Shown here: positions 12,601 through 25,518 of the stretch, piece by piece
How positions within the stretch are numbered: the first letter of the stretch is position 1
How the letters are laid out: each line of letters begins with the position of its first letter
Origin: Archivesica marissinica
Lineage: Eukaryota; Mollusca; Bivalvia; Venerida; Vesicomyidae
Assembly (NCBI GenBank): GCA_014843695.1
Contig: CM026397.1
Location: 47,058,891-47,122,890, forward strand
Length of the DNA: 64,000 nucleotides
Direction of reading: 5' to 3'
Translations under genes and position numbers: made by a program
Notes under the pieces: model-generated
Told to the model about the DNA's origin: nothing
Seen by the model: only the letters and a program-made list of their open reading frames with translations
Database searches by the model: none

Positions 12601-15600
12601 TTCAAATGAGTTCTCTCGTTAAATAACGTCTTTATTGCTCAAATGAGTTCTCTCGTTAAATAACGTCTTTATTGTTCAAATGAGTTCTCTCGTTAAATAA
12701 AGTCTTTATTGTTCAAATGAGTTCTCTCGTTAAATAACGTCTTTATTGCTCAAATGAGTTCTCTCGTTAAATAACGTCTTTATTGCTCAAATGAGTTCTC
12801 TCGTTAAATAACGTCTTTATTGTTCAAATGAGTTCTCTCGTTAAATAAAGTCTTTATTGTTCAAATGAGTTCTCTCGTTAAATAAAGTCTTTATTGTTCA
12901 AATGAGTTCTCTCGTTAAATAAAGTCTTTATTGTTCAAATGAGTTCTCTCGTTAAATAAAGTCTTTATTGTTCAAATGAGTTCTCTCGTTAAATAAAGTC
13001 TTTATTGTTCAAATGAGTTCTCTCGTTAAATAAAGTCTTTATTGTTCAAATGAGTTCTCTCGTTAAATAAAGTCTTTATTGTTCAAATGAGTTCTCTCGT
13101 TAAATAAAGTCTTTATTGTTCAAATGAGTTCTCTCGTTAAATAAGTCTTTATTGTTCAAATGAGTCTTCGTTAAATAAGTCTTTATTGTTCAAATGAGTT
13201 CTCTCGTTAAATAAAGTCTTTATTGTTCAAATGAGTTCTCTCGTTAAATAAAGTCTTTATTGTTCAAATGAGTTCTCTCGTTAAATAAGTCTTTATTGTC
13301 AAATGAGTTCCTCGTTAAATAAAGTCTTTATTGTTCAAATGAGTTCTCTCGTTAAATAACGTCTTTATTGTTCAAATGAGTTCTCTCGTTAAATAAAGTC
13401 TTTATTGTTCAAATGAGTTCTCTCGTTAAATAAAGTCTTTATTGTTCAAATGAGTTCTCTCGTTAAATAAAGTCTTTATTGTTCAAATGAGTTCTCTCGT
13501 TAAATAAAGTCTTTATTGTTCAAATGAGTTCTCTCGTTAAATAAAGTCTTTATTGTTCAAATGGTCTTCGTTAATATCTTTATTGTCAATGAGTTCTCTC
13601 GTTAAATAAAGTCTTTATTGTTCAAATGAGTTCTCTCGTTAAATAACGTCTTTATTGCTCAAATGAGTTCTCTCGTTAAATAACGTCTTTATTGTTCAAA
13701 TGAGTTCTCTCGTTAAATAAAGTCTTTATTGTTCAAATGAGTTCTCTCGTTAAATAAAGTCTTTATTGTTCAAATGAGTTCTCTCGTTAAATAAAGTCTT
13801 TATTGTTCAAATGAGTTCTCTCGTTAAATAACGTCTTTATTGTTCAAATGAGTTCTCTCGTTAAATAAAGTCTTTATTGTTCAAATGAGTTCTCTCGTTA
13901 AATAACGTCTTTATTGTTCAAATGAGTTCTCTCGTTAAATAAAGTCTTTATTGTTCAAATGAGTTCTCTCGTTAAATAAAGTCTTTATTGTTCAAATGAG
14001 TTCTCTCGTTAAATAACGTCTTTATTGTTCAAATGAGTTCTCTCGTTAAATAACGTCTTTATTGTTCAAATGAGTTCTCTCGTTAAATAAAGTCTTTATT
14101 GTTCAAATGAGTTCTCTCGTTAAATAAAGTCTTTATTGTTCAAATGAGTTCTCTCGTTAAATAACGTCTTTATTGTTCAAATGAGTTCTCTCGTTAAATA
14201 ACGTCTTTATTGCTCAAATGAGTTCTCTCGTTAAATAACGTCTTTATTGTTCAAATGAGTTCTCTCGTTAAATAAAGTCTTTATTGTTCAAATGAGTTCT
14301 CTCGTTAAATAAAGTCTTTATTGCTCAAATGAGTTCTCTCGTTAAATAACGTCTTTATTGCTCAAATGAGTTCTCTCGTTAAATAAAGTCTTTATTGTTC
14401 AAATGAGTTCTCTCGTTAAATAAAGTCTTTATTGTTCAAGTGAGTTCTCTCGTTAAATAAAGTCTTTATTGTTCAAGTGAGTTCTCTCGTTAAATAACGT
14501 CTTTATTGTTCAAATGAGTTCTCTCGTTAAATAAAGTCTTTATTGTTCAAATGAGTTCTCTCGTTAAATAAAGTCTTTATTGTTCAAATGAGTTCTCTCG
14601 TTAAATAACGTCTTTATTGTTCAAATGAGTTCTCTCGTTAAAAAAGTCTTTATTGTTCAAATGAGTTCTCTCGTTAAATAAAGTCTTTATTGTTCAAATG
14701 AGTTCTCTCGTTAAATAAAGTCTTTATTGTTCAAATGAGTTCTCTCGTTAAATAACGTCTTTATTGTTCAAATGAGTTCTCTCGTTAAATAAAGTCTTTA
14801 TTGTTCAAATGAGTTCTCTCGTTAAATAAAGTCTTTATTGTTCAAATGAGTTCTCTCGTTAAATAAAGTCTTTATTGTTCAAATGAGTTCTCTCGTTAAA
14901 TAAAGTCTTTATTGTTCAAATGAGTTCTCTCGTTAAATAAAGTCTTTATTGTTCAAATGAGTTCTCTCGTTAAATAAAGTCTTTATTGTTCAAATGAGTT
15001 CTCTCGTTAAATAACGTCTTTATTGCTCAAATGAGTTCTCTCGTTAAATAAAGTCTTTATTGTTCAAATGAGTTCTCTCGTTAAATAAAGTCTTTATTGT
15101 TCAAATGAGTTCTCTCGTTAAATAAAGTCTTTATTGTTCAAATGAGTTCTCTCGTTAAATAAGTCTTTATTGTTCAAATGAGTTCTCTCGTTAAATAACG
15201 TCTTTATTGTTCAAATGAGTTCCTCGTTAAATAAGTCTTATTGTCAAATGAGTTTTCGTTAATAGTCTTTATTGTTCAAATGAGTTCTCTCGTTAAATAA
15301 CGTCTTTATTGTTCAAATGAGTTCTCTCGTTAAATAAAGTCTTTATTGTTCAAATGAGTTCTCTCGTTAAATAACGTCTTTATTGTTCAAATGAGTTCTC
15401 TCGTTAAATAAAGTCTTTATTGTTCAAATGAGTTCTCTCGTTAAATAAAGTCTTTATTGTTCAAATGAGTTCTCTCGTTAAATAAAGTCTTTATTGTTCA
15501 AATGAGTTCTCTCGTTAAATAAAGTCTTTATTGTTCAAATGAGTTCTCTCGTTAAATAAAGTCTTTATTGTTCAAATGAGTTCTCTCGTTAAATAACGTC

Positions 15601-18600
15601 TTTATTGTTCAAATGAGTTCTCTCGTTAAATAACGTCTTTATTGCTCAAATGAGTTCTCTCGTTAAATAACGTCTTTATTGTTCAAATGAGTTCTCTCGT
15701 TAAATAAAGTCTTTATTGTTCAAATGAGTTCTCTCGTTAAATAAAGTCTTTATTGTTCAAATGAGTTCTCTCGTTAAATAACGTCTTTATTGCTCAAATG
15801 AGTTCTCTCGTTAAATAACGTCTTTATTGTTCAAATGAGTTCTCTCGTTAAATAACGTCTTTATTGTTCAAATGAGTTCTCTCGTTAAATAAAGTCTTTA
15901 TTGTTCAAATGAGTTCTCTCGTTAAATAAAGTCTTTATTGTTCAAATGAGTTCTCTCGTTAAATAACGTCTTTATTGTTCAAATGAGTTCTCTCGTTAAA
16001 TAACGTCTTTATTGTTCAAATGAGTTCTCTCGTTAAATAAAGTCTTTATTGTTCAAATGAGTTCTCTCGTTAAATAAAGTCTTTATTGTTCAAATGAGTT
16101 CTCTCGTTAAATAACGTCTTTATTGCTCAAATGAGTTCTCTCGTTAAATAACGTCTTTATTGTTCAAATGAGTTCTCTCGTTAAATAAAGTCTTTATTGT
16201 TCAAATGAGTTCTCTCGTTAAATAAAGTCTTTATTGCTCAAATGAGTTCTCTCGTTAAATAANNNNNNNNNNNNNNNNNNNNNNNNNNNNNNNNNNNNNN
16301 NNNNNNNNNNNNNNNNNNNNNNNNNNNNNNNNNNNNNNNNNNNNNNNNNNNNNNNNNNNNNNNNNNNNNNNNNNNNNNNNNNNNNNNNNNNNNNNNNNNN
16401 NNNNNNNNNNNNNNNNNNNNNNNNNNNNNNNNNNNNNNNNNNNNNNNNNNNNNNNNNNNNNNNNNNNNNNNNNNNNNNNNNNNNNNNNNNNNNNNNNNNN
16501 NNNNNNNNNNNNNNNNNNNNNNNNNNNNNNNNNNNNNNNNNNNNNNNNNNNNNNNNNNNNNNNNNNNNNNNNNNNNNNNNNNNNNNNNNNNNNNNNNNNN
16601 NNNNNNNNNNNNNNNNNNNNNNNNNNNNNNNNNNNNNNNNNNNNNNNNNNNNNNNNNNNNNNNNNNNNNNNNNNNNNNNNNNNNNNNNNNNNNNNNNNNN
16701 NNNNNNNNNNNNNNNNNNNNNNNNNNNNNNNNNNNNNNNNNNNNNNNNNNNNNNNNNNNNNNNNNNNNNNNNNNNNNNNNNNNNNNNNNNNNNNNNNNNN
16801 NNNNNNNNNNNNNNNNNNNNNNNNNNNNNNNNNNNNNNNNNNNNNNNNNNNNNNNNNNNNNNNNNNNNNNNNNNNNNNNNNNNNNNNNNNNNNNNNNNNN
16901 NNNNNNNNNNNNNNNNNNNNNNNNNNNNNNNNNNNNNNNNNNNNNNNNNNNNNNNNNNNNNNNNNNNNNNNNNNNNNNNNNNNNNNNNNNNNNNNNNNNN
17001 NNNNNNNNNNNNNNNNNNNNNNNNNNNNNNNNNNNNNNNNNNNNNNNNNNNNNNNNNNNNNNNNNNNNNNNNNNNNNNNNNNNNNNNNNNNNNNNNNNNN
17101 NNNNNNNNNNNNNNNNNNNNNNNNNNNNNNNNNNNNNNNNNNNNNNNNNNNNNNNNNNNNNNNNNNNNNNNNNNNNNNNNNNNNNNNNNNNNNNNNNNNN
17201 NNNNNNNNNNNNNNNNNNNNNNNNNNNNNNNNNNNNNNNNNNNNNNNNNNNNNNNNNNNNNNAAATGAGTTCTCTCGTTAAATAACGTCTTTATTGTTCA
17301 AATGAGTTCTCTCGTTAAATAAAGTCTTTATTGTTCAAATGAGTTCTCTCGTTAAATAACGTCTTTATTGTTCAAATGAGTTCTCTCGTTAAATAAAGTC
17401 TTTATTGTTCAAATGAGTTCTCTCGTTAAATAAAGTCTTTATTGTTCAAATGAGTTCTCTCGTTAAATAAAGTCTTTATTGTTCAAATGAGTTCTCTCGT
17501 TAAATAAAGTCTTTATTGTTCAAATGAGTTCTCTCGTTAAATAAAGTCTTTATTGTTCAAATGAGTTCTCTCGTTAAATAACGTCTTTATTGTTCAAATG
17601 AGTTCTCTCGTTAAATAAAGTCTTTATTGTTCAAATGAGTTCTCTCGTTAAATAACGTCTTTATTGTTCAAATGAGTTTCTCGTTAAATAAAGTCTTTAT
17701 TGTTCAAATGAGTTCTCTCGTTAAATAAAGTCTTTATTGTTCAAATGAGTTCTCTCGTTAAATAACGTCTTTATTGTTCAAATGAGTTCTCTCGTTAAAT
17801 AACGTCTTTATTGCTCAAATGAGTTCTCTCGTTAAATAACGTCTTTATTGTTCAAATGAGTTCTCTCGTTAAATAAAGTCTTTATTGTTCAAATGAGTTC
17901 TCTCGTTAAATAACGTCTTTATTGTTCAAATGAGTTCTCTCGTTAAATAACGTCTTTATTGCTCAAATGAGTTCTCTCGTTAAATAAAGTCTTTATTGTT
18001 CAAATGAGTTCTCTCGTTAAATAAAGTCTTTATTGTTCAAATGAGTTCTCTCGTTAAATAACGTCTTTATTGCTCAAATGAGTTCTCTCGTTAAATAACG
18101 TCTTTATTGCTCAAATGAGTTCTCTCGTTAAATAACGTCTTTATTGTTCAAATGAGTTCTCTCGTTAAATAAAGTCTTTATTGTTCAAATGAGTTCTCTC
18201 GTTAAATAACGTCTTTATTGCTCAAATGAGTTCTCTCGTTAAATAACGTCTTTATTGTCAAATGAGTTCTCTCGTTAAAAGTCTTTATTGTTCAAATGAG
18301 TTCTCTCGTTAAATAAAGTCTTTATTGTTCAAATGAGTTCTCTCGTTAAATAACGTCTTTATTGTTCAATGATTCTCTCGTTAAATAAGTCTTTATTGTC
18401 AATGAGTTCTCTCGTTAAATAAGTCTTATTGTTCAAATGAGTTCTCTCGTTAAATAAAGTCTTTATTGTTCAAATGAGTTCTCTCGTTAAATAAAGTCTT
18501 TATTGTTCAAATGAGTTCTCTCGTTAAATAAAGTCTTTATTGTTCAAATGAGTTCTCTCGTTAAATAACGTCTTTATTGTTCAAATGAGTTCTCTCGTTA

Positions 18601-21600
18601 AATAAAGTCTTTATTGTTCAAATGAGTTCTCTCGTTAAATAACGTCTTTATTGTTCAAATGAGTTCTCTCGTTAAATAAAGTCTTTATTGTTCAAATGAG
18701 TTCTCTCGTTAAATAAAGTCTTTATTGTTCAAATGAGTTCTCTCGTTAAATAAAGTCTTTATTGTTCAAATGAGTTCTCTCGTTAAATAAAGTCTTTATT
18801 GTTCAAATGAGTTCTCTCGTTAAATAACGTCTTTATTGTTCAAATGAGTTCTCTCGTTAAATAACGTCTTTATTGTTCAAATGAGTTCTCTCGTTAAATA
18901 ACGTCTTTATTGTTCAAATGAGTTCTCTCGTTAAATAACGTCTTTATTGTTCAAATGAGTTCTCTCGTTAAATAACGTCTTTATTGTTCAAATGAGTTCT
19001 CTCGTTAAATAAAGTCTTTATTGTTCAAATGAGTTCTCTCGTTAAATAACGTCTTTATTGTTCAAATGAGTTCTCTCGTTAAATAACGTCTTTATTGTTC
19101 AAATGAGTTCTCTCGTTAAATAAAGTCTTTATTGTTCAAATGAGTTCTCTCGTTAAATAAAGTCTTTATTGTTCAAATGAGTTCTCTCGTTAAATAAAGT
19201 CTTTATTGTTCAAATGAGTTCTCTCGTTAAATAACGTCTTTATTGTTCAAATGAGTTCTCTCGTTAAATAACGTCTTTATTGTTCAAATGAGTTCTCTCG
19301 TTAAATAAAGTCTTTATTGTTCAAATGAGTTCTCTCGTTAAATAAAGTCTTTATTGTCAATGAGTTCTCTCGTTAAATAACGTCTTTATTGTTCAAATGA
19401 GTTCTCTCGTTAAATAAAGTCTTTATTGTTCAAATGAGTTCTCTCGTTAAATAAAGTCTTTATTGTTCAAATGAGTTCTCTCGTTAAATAAAGTCTTTAT
19501 TGTTCAAATGAGTTCTCTCGTTAAATAACGTCTTTATTGCTCAAATGAGTTCTCTCGTTAAATAACGTCTTTATTGTTCAAATGAGTTCTCTCGTTAAAT
19601 AAAGTCTTTATTGTTCAAATGAGTTCTCTCGTTAAATAAAGTCTTTATTGTTCAAATGAGTTCTCTCGTTAAATAACGTCTTTATTGCTCAAATGAGTTC
19701 TCTCGTTAAATAAAGTCTTTATTGTTCAAATGAGTTCTCTCGTTAAATAACGTCTTTATTGCTCAAATGAGTTCTCTCGTTAAATAAAGTCTTTATTGTT
19801 CAAATGAGTTCTCTCGTTAAATAAAGTCTTTATTGTTCAAATGAGTTCTCTCGTTAAATAAAGTCTTTATTGTTCAAATGAGTTCTCTCGTTAAATAACG
19901 TCTTTATTGTTCAAATGAGTTCTCTCGTTAAATAACGTCTTTATTGTTCAAATGAGTTCTCTCGTTAAATAAAGTCTTTATTGTTCAAATGAGTTCTCTC
20001 GTTAAATAAAGTCTTTATTGTTCAAATGAGTTCTCTCGTTAAATAAGTCTTTATTGTTCAAATGAGTTCTCTCGTTAAATAAAGTCTTTATTGTTCAAAT
20101 GAGTTCTCTCGTTAAATAAGTCTTTATTGTCAAATGAGTTTCGTTAAAGTCTTTATTGTTCAAATGAGTTCTCTCGTTAAATAAAGTCTTTATTGTTCAA
20201 ATGAGTTCTCTCGTTAAATAACGTCTTTATTGTCAAATGAGTTTCTCGTTAAATAAAGTCTTTATTGTTCAAATGAGTTCTCTCGTTAAATAAAGTCTTT
20301 ATTGTTCAAATGAGTTCTCTCGTTAAATAAAGTCTTTATTGTTCAAATGAGTTCTCTCGTTAAATAAAGTCTTTATTGTTCAAATGAGTTCTCTCGTTAA
20401 ATAAAGTCTTTATTGTTCAAATGAGTTCTCTCGTTAAATAAAGTCTTTATTGTTCAAATGAGTTCTCTCGTTAAATAAAGTCTTTATTGTTCAAATGAGT
20501 TCTCTCGTTAAATAACGTCTTTATTGTTCAAATGAGTTCTCTCGTTAAATAACGTCTTTATTGTTCAAATGAGTTCTCTCGTTAAATAAAGTCTTTATTG
20601 TTCAAATGAGTTCTCTCGTTAAATAAAGTCTTTATTGTTCAAATGAGTTCTCTCGTTAAATAACGTCTTTATTGCTCAAATGAGTTCTCTCGTTAAATAA
20701 AGTCTTTATTGTTCAAATGAGTTCTCTCGTTAAATAAAGTCTTTATTGTTCAAATGAGTTCTCTCGTTAAATAAAGTCTTTATTGTTCAAATGAGTTCTC
20801 TCGTTAAATAACGTCTTTATTGTTCAAATGAGTTCTCTCGTTAAATAACGTCTTTATTGTTCAAATGAGTTCTCTCGTTAAATAAAGTCTTTATTGTTCA
20901 AATGAGTTCTCTCGTTAAATAAAGTCTTTATTGTTCAAATGAGTTCTCTCGTTAAATAACGTCTTTATTGCTCAAATGAGTTCTCTCGTTAAATAAAGTC
21001 TTTATTGTTCAAATGAGTTCTCTCGTTAAATAAAGTCTTTATTGTTCAAATGAGTTCTCTCGTTAAATAAAGTCTTTATTGTTCAAATGAGTTCTCTCGT
21101 TAAATAAAGTCTTTATTGTTCAAATGAGTTCTCTCGTTAAATAACGTCTTTATTGTTCAAATGAGTTCTCTCGTTAAATAAAGTCTTTATTGTTCAAATG
21201 AGTTCTCTCGTTAAATAAAGTCTTTATTGTTCAAATGAGTTCTCTCGTTAAATAACGTCTTTATTGTTCAAATGAGTTCTCTCGTTAAATAACGTCTTTA
21301 TTGTTCAAATGAGTTCTCTCGTTAAATAAAGTCTTTATTGTTCAAATGAGTTCTCTCGTTAAATAAAGTCTTTATTGTTCAAATGAGTTCTCTCGTTAAA
21401 TAACGTCTTTATTGTTCAAATGAGTTCTCTCGTTAAATAACGTCTTTATTGTTCAAATGAGTTCTCTCGTTAAATAAAGTCTTTATTGTTCAAATGAGTT
21501 CTCTCGTTAAATAAAGTCTTTATTGTTCAAATGAGTTCTCTCGTTAAATAAAGTCTTTATTGTTCAAATGAGTTCTCTCGTTAAATAACGTCTTTATTGT

Positions 21601-24600
21601 TCAAATGAGTTCTCTCGTTAAATAACGTCTTTATTGCTCAAATGAGTTCTCTCGTTAAATAACGTCTTTATTGCTCAAATGAGTTCTCTCGTTAAATAAC
21701 GTCTTTATTGTTCAAATGAGTTCTCTCGTTAAATAAAGTCTTTATTGTTCAAATGAGTTCTCTCGTTAAATAACGTCTTTATTGTTCAAATGAGTTCTCT
21801 CGTTAAATAACGTCTTTATTGTTCAAATGAGTTCTCTCGTTAAATAAAGTCTTTATTGTTCAAATGAGTTCTCTCGTTAAATAAAGTCTTTATTGTTCAA
21901 ATGAGTTCTCTCGTTAAATAACGTCTTTATTGTTCAAATGAGTTCTCTCGTTAAATAACGTCTTTATTGTTCAAATGAGTTCTCTCGTTAAATAACGTCT
22001 TTATTGTTCAAATGAGTTCTCTCGTTAAATAAAGTCTTTATTGTTCAAATGAGTTCTCTCGTTAAATAACGTCTTTATTGCTCAAATGAGTTCTCTCGTT
22101 AAATAACGTCTTTATTGCTCAAATGAGTTCTCTCGTTAAATAACGTCTTTATTGTTCAAATGAGTTCTCTCGTTAAATAAAGTCTTTATTGTTCAAATGA
22201 GTTCTCTCGTTAAATAACGTCTTTATTGTTCAAATGAGTTCTCTCGTTAAATAACGTCTTTATTGCTCAAATGAGTTCTCTCGTTAAATAACGTCTTTAT
22301 TGCTCAAATGAGTTCTCTCGTTAAATAAAGTCTTTATTGTTCAAATGAGTTCTCTCGTTAAATAAAGTCTTTATTGTTCAAATGAGTTCTCTCGTTAAAT
22401 AACGTCTTTATTGCTCAAATGAGTTCTCTCGTTAAATAAAGTCTTTATTGTTCAAATGAGTTCTCTCGTTAAATAACGTCTTTATTGCTCAAATGAGGTT
22501 TCTCGTTAAATAAAGTCTTTATTGTTCAAATGAGTTCTCTTGTTAAATAAAGTCTTTATTGTTCAAGTGAGTTCTCTCGTTAAATAAAGTCTGTATTGTT
22601 CAAGTGAGTTCTCTCGTTAAATAACGTCTTTATTGTTCAAATGAGTTCTCTCGTTAAATAAAGTCTTTATTGTTCAAATGAGTTCTCTCGTTAAATAAAG
22701 TCTTTATTGTTCAAATGAGTTCTCTCGTTAAATAACGTCTTTATTGTTCAAATGAGTTCTCTCGTTAAATAAAGTCTTTATTGTTCAAATGAGTTCTCTC
22801 GTTAAATAACGTCTTTATTGTTCAAATGAGTTCTCTCGTTAAATAAAGTCTTTATTGTTCAAATGAGTTCTCTCGTTAAATAAAGTCTTTATTGTTCAAA
22901 TGAGTTCTCTCGTTAAATAAAGTCTTTATTGTTCAAATGAGTTCTCTCGTTAAATAACGTCTTTATTGCTCAAATGAGTTCTCTCGTTAAATAAGTCTTT
23001 ATTGCTCAAATGAGTTCTCTCGTTAAATAAAGTCTTTATTGTTCAAATGAGTTCTCTCGTTAAATAACGTCTTTATTGTTCAAATGAGTTCTCTCGTTAA
23101 ATAACGTCTTTATTGTTCAAATGAGTTCTCTCGTTAAATAACGTCTTTATTGTTCAAATGAGTTCTCTCGTTAAATAACGTCTTTATTGTTCAAATGAGT
23201 TCTCTCGTTAAATAAAGTCTTTATTGTTCAAATGAGTTCTCTCGTTAAATAAAGTCTTTATTGTTCAAATGAGTTCTCTCGTTAAATAAGTCTTTATTGT
23301 TCAAATGAGTTCTCTCGTTAAATAACGTCTTTATTGTTCAAATGAGTTCTCTCGTTAAATAAAGTCTTTATTGTTCAAATGAGTTCTCTCGTTAAATAAA
23401 GTCTTTATTGTTCAAATGAGTTCTCTCGTTAAATAAAGTCTTTATTGTTCAAATGAGTTCTCTCGTTAAATAAAGTCTTTATTGTTCAAATGAGTTCTCT
23501 CGTTAAATAAAGTCTTTATTGTTCAAATGAGTTCTCTCGTTAAATAAAGTCTTTATTGTTCAAATGAGTTCTCTCGTTAAATAAAGTCTTTATTGTTCAA
23601 ATGAGTTCTCTCGTTAAATAAAGTCTTTATTGTTCAAATGAGTTCTCTCGTTAAATAACGTCTTTATTGTTCAAATGAGTTCTCTCGTTAAATAAAGTCT
23701 TTATTGTTCAAATGAGTTCTCTCGTTAAATAAAGTCTTTATTGTTCAAATGAGTTCTCTCGTTAAATAAAGTCTTTATTGTTCAAATGAGTTCTCTCGTT
23801 AAATAACGTCTTTATTGTTCAAATGAGTTCTCTCGTTAAATAACGTCTTTATTGCTCAAATGAGTTCTCTCGTTAAATAAAGTCTTTATTGTTCAAATGA
23901 GTTCTCTCGTTAAATAACGTCTTTATTGTTCAAATGAGTTCTCTCGTTAAATAAAGTCTTTATTGTTCAAATGAGTTCTCTCGTTAAATAACGTCTTTAT
24001 TGTTCAAATGAGTTCTCTCGTTAAATAAAGTCTTTATTGTTCAAATGAGTTCTCTCGTTAAATAAAGTCTTTATTGTTCAAATGAGTTCTCTCGTTAAAT
24101 AACGTCTTTATTGTTCAAATGAGTTCTCTCGTTAAATAAAGTCTTTATTGTTCAAATGAGTTCTCTCGTTAAATAAAGTCTTTATTGTTCAAATGAGTTC
24201 TCTCGTTAAATAAAGTCTTTATTGTTCAAATGAGTTCTCTCGTTAAATAAAGTCTTTATTGTTCAAATGAGTTCTCTCGTTAAATAAAGTCTTTATTGTT
24301 CAAATGAGTTCTCTCGTTAAATAACGTCTTTATTGTTCAAATGAGTTCTCTCGTTAAATAACGTCTTTATTGTTCAAATGAGTTCTCTCGTTAAATAAAG
24401 TCTTTATTGTTCAAATGAGTTCTCTCGTTAAATAAAGTCTTTATTGTTCAAATGAGTTCTCTCGTTAAATAAAGTCTTTATTGTTCAAATGAGTTCTCTC
24501 GTTAAATAAAGTCTTTATTGTTCAAATGAGTTCTCTCGTTAAATAAAGTCTTTATTGTTCAAATGAGTTCTCTCGTTAAATACGTCTTTATTGTTCAAAT

Positions 24601-25147
24601 GAGTTCTCTCGTTAAATAAAGTCTTTATTGTTCAAATGAGTTCTCTCGTTAAATAAAGTCTTTATTGTTCAAATGAGTTCTCTCGTTAAATAAAGTCTTT
24701 ATTGTTCAAATGAGTTCTCTCGTTAAATAACGTCTTTATTGTTCAAATGAGTTCTCTCGTTAAATAACGTCTTTATTGTTCAAATGAGTTCTCTCGTTAA
24801 ATAACGTCTTTATTGCTCAAATGAGTTCTCTCGTTAAATAAAGTCTTTATTGTTCAAATGAGTTCTCTCGTTAAATAACGTCTTTATTGTTCAAATGAGT
24901 TCTCTCGTTAAATAACGTCTTTATTGTTCAAATGAGTTCTCTCGTTAAATAACGTCTTTATTGTTCAAATGAGTTCTCTCGTTAAATAAAGTCTTTATTG
25001 TTCAAATGAGTTCTCTCGTTAAATAAAGTCTTTATTGTTCAAATGAGTTCTCTCGTTAAATAACGTCTTTATTGTTCAAATGAGTTCTCTCGTTAAATAA
25101 CGTCTTTATTGTTCAAATGAGTTCTCTCGTTAAATAACGTCTTTATT
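9635..25147 (+). repeat. 37-bp satellite derived from a LINE 3' terminus (15.5 kb)
   Basis: About 390 visible copies of the 37-mer TCTTTATTGTTCAAATGAGT plus TCTCTCGTTAAATAAAG. The first unit continues without a break from the LINE 3' UTR, so the unit is the terminal segment of that element. Two main variant sites exist: AATAAAG versus AATAACG, and TTGTTC versus TTGCTC; TTGCTC nearly always sits in an AACG unit. The unit junction AATAAAG-T-CTTTATT is a 7-bp perfect palindrome and contains an AATAAA hexamer on the TRPC sense strand. The array ends at about 25147, with a 1000-N gap at 16263-17262. Confidence 0.97.
16263..17262. other. Assembly gap of 1000 N
   Basis: Exactly 1000 N inside the 37-bp array. 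The round number indicates a placeholder of unknown true length, so the array size is uncertain. Confidence 0.98.
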
Positions 25148-25169
25148 ATTAGTATTATTGTTATTCTGG

Positions 25170-25322
25170 ATGTATTGTTTGTGGTTCCAGGATTTATTGT
25201 ATGTGGTTCCAGGATTTATTGTATGTGGTTCCAGGATTTATTGTATGTGGTTCCAGGATTTATTGTATGTGGTTCCAGGATTTATTGTATGTGGTTTCAG
25301 GATTTATTGTATGTGGTTTCAG
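25170..25322 (+). repeat. 22-bp array ending at a TRPC splice acceptor
   Basis: About seven copies of GATTTATTGTATGTGGTTCC plus AG, with the last two units carrying TTTCAG instead of TTCCAG. The last copy supplies the acceptor used at 25322, so each upstream unit is a potential alternative 3' splice site. The region is open in frame with the exon, so acceptors 66 bp (three units) upstream would insert 22 residues without a stop. Confidence 0.85.
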
Positions 25323-25518
25323 GTTAGAAAACAGTTATCGAACCCTGTACTGGTCCCTGTTCAGTCTGACACAACTGAAGGACATAAAGATCAGTAACAG
25401 CCAGTACTTCACGGAGATGGTGGGGGAGCTGATGTTCATGGTTTACCATACCATGGCTGTTATAGTCCTCATCAATATGCTTATTGCCATGATGTCAAAC
25501 TCATTCCAGGAAATTGAG
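25323..25518 (+). CDS. TRPC: TRPC exon: pore helix and S6
   Basis: The exon follows a GGTTTCAG acceptor (AG 25321-25322) and ends before a GTGAGT donor at 25519. It encodes about 65 residues. LENSYRTLYWSLFSLTQL is the pore helix and filter region, equivalent to the TRPC FETS-LFWSIFGL segment but with the usual Gly of FGL replaced by Ser. S6 follows, with HTMAVIVLINMLIAMMSNSF, a near-universal TRPC S6 signature, ending in QEIE. The join to the exon at 1605-2046 rebuilds one Thr codon (AC+G) with no gap in homology. The exon sits immediately after a 22-bp array whose every unit ends in an acceptor-like TTCCAG or TTTCAG. Confidence 0.93.
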
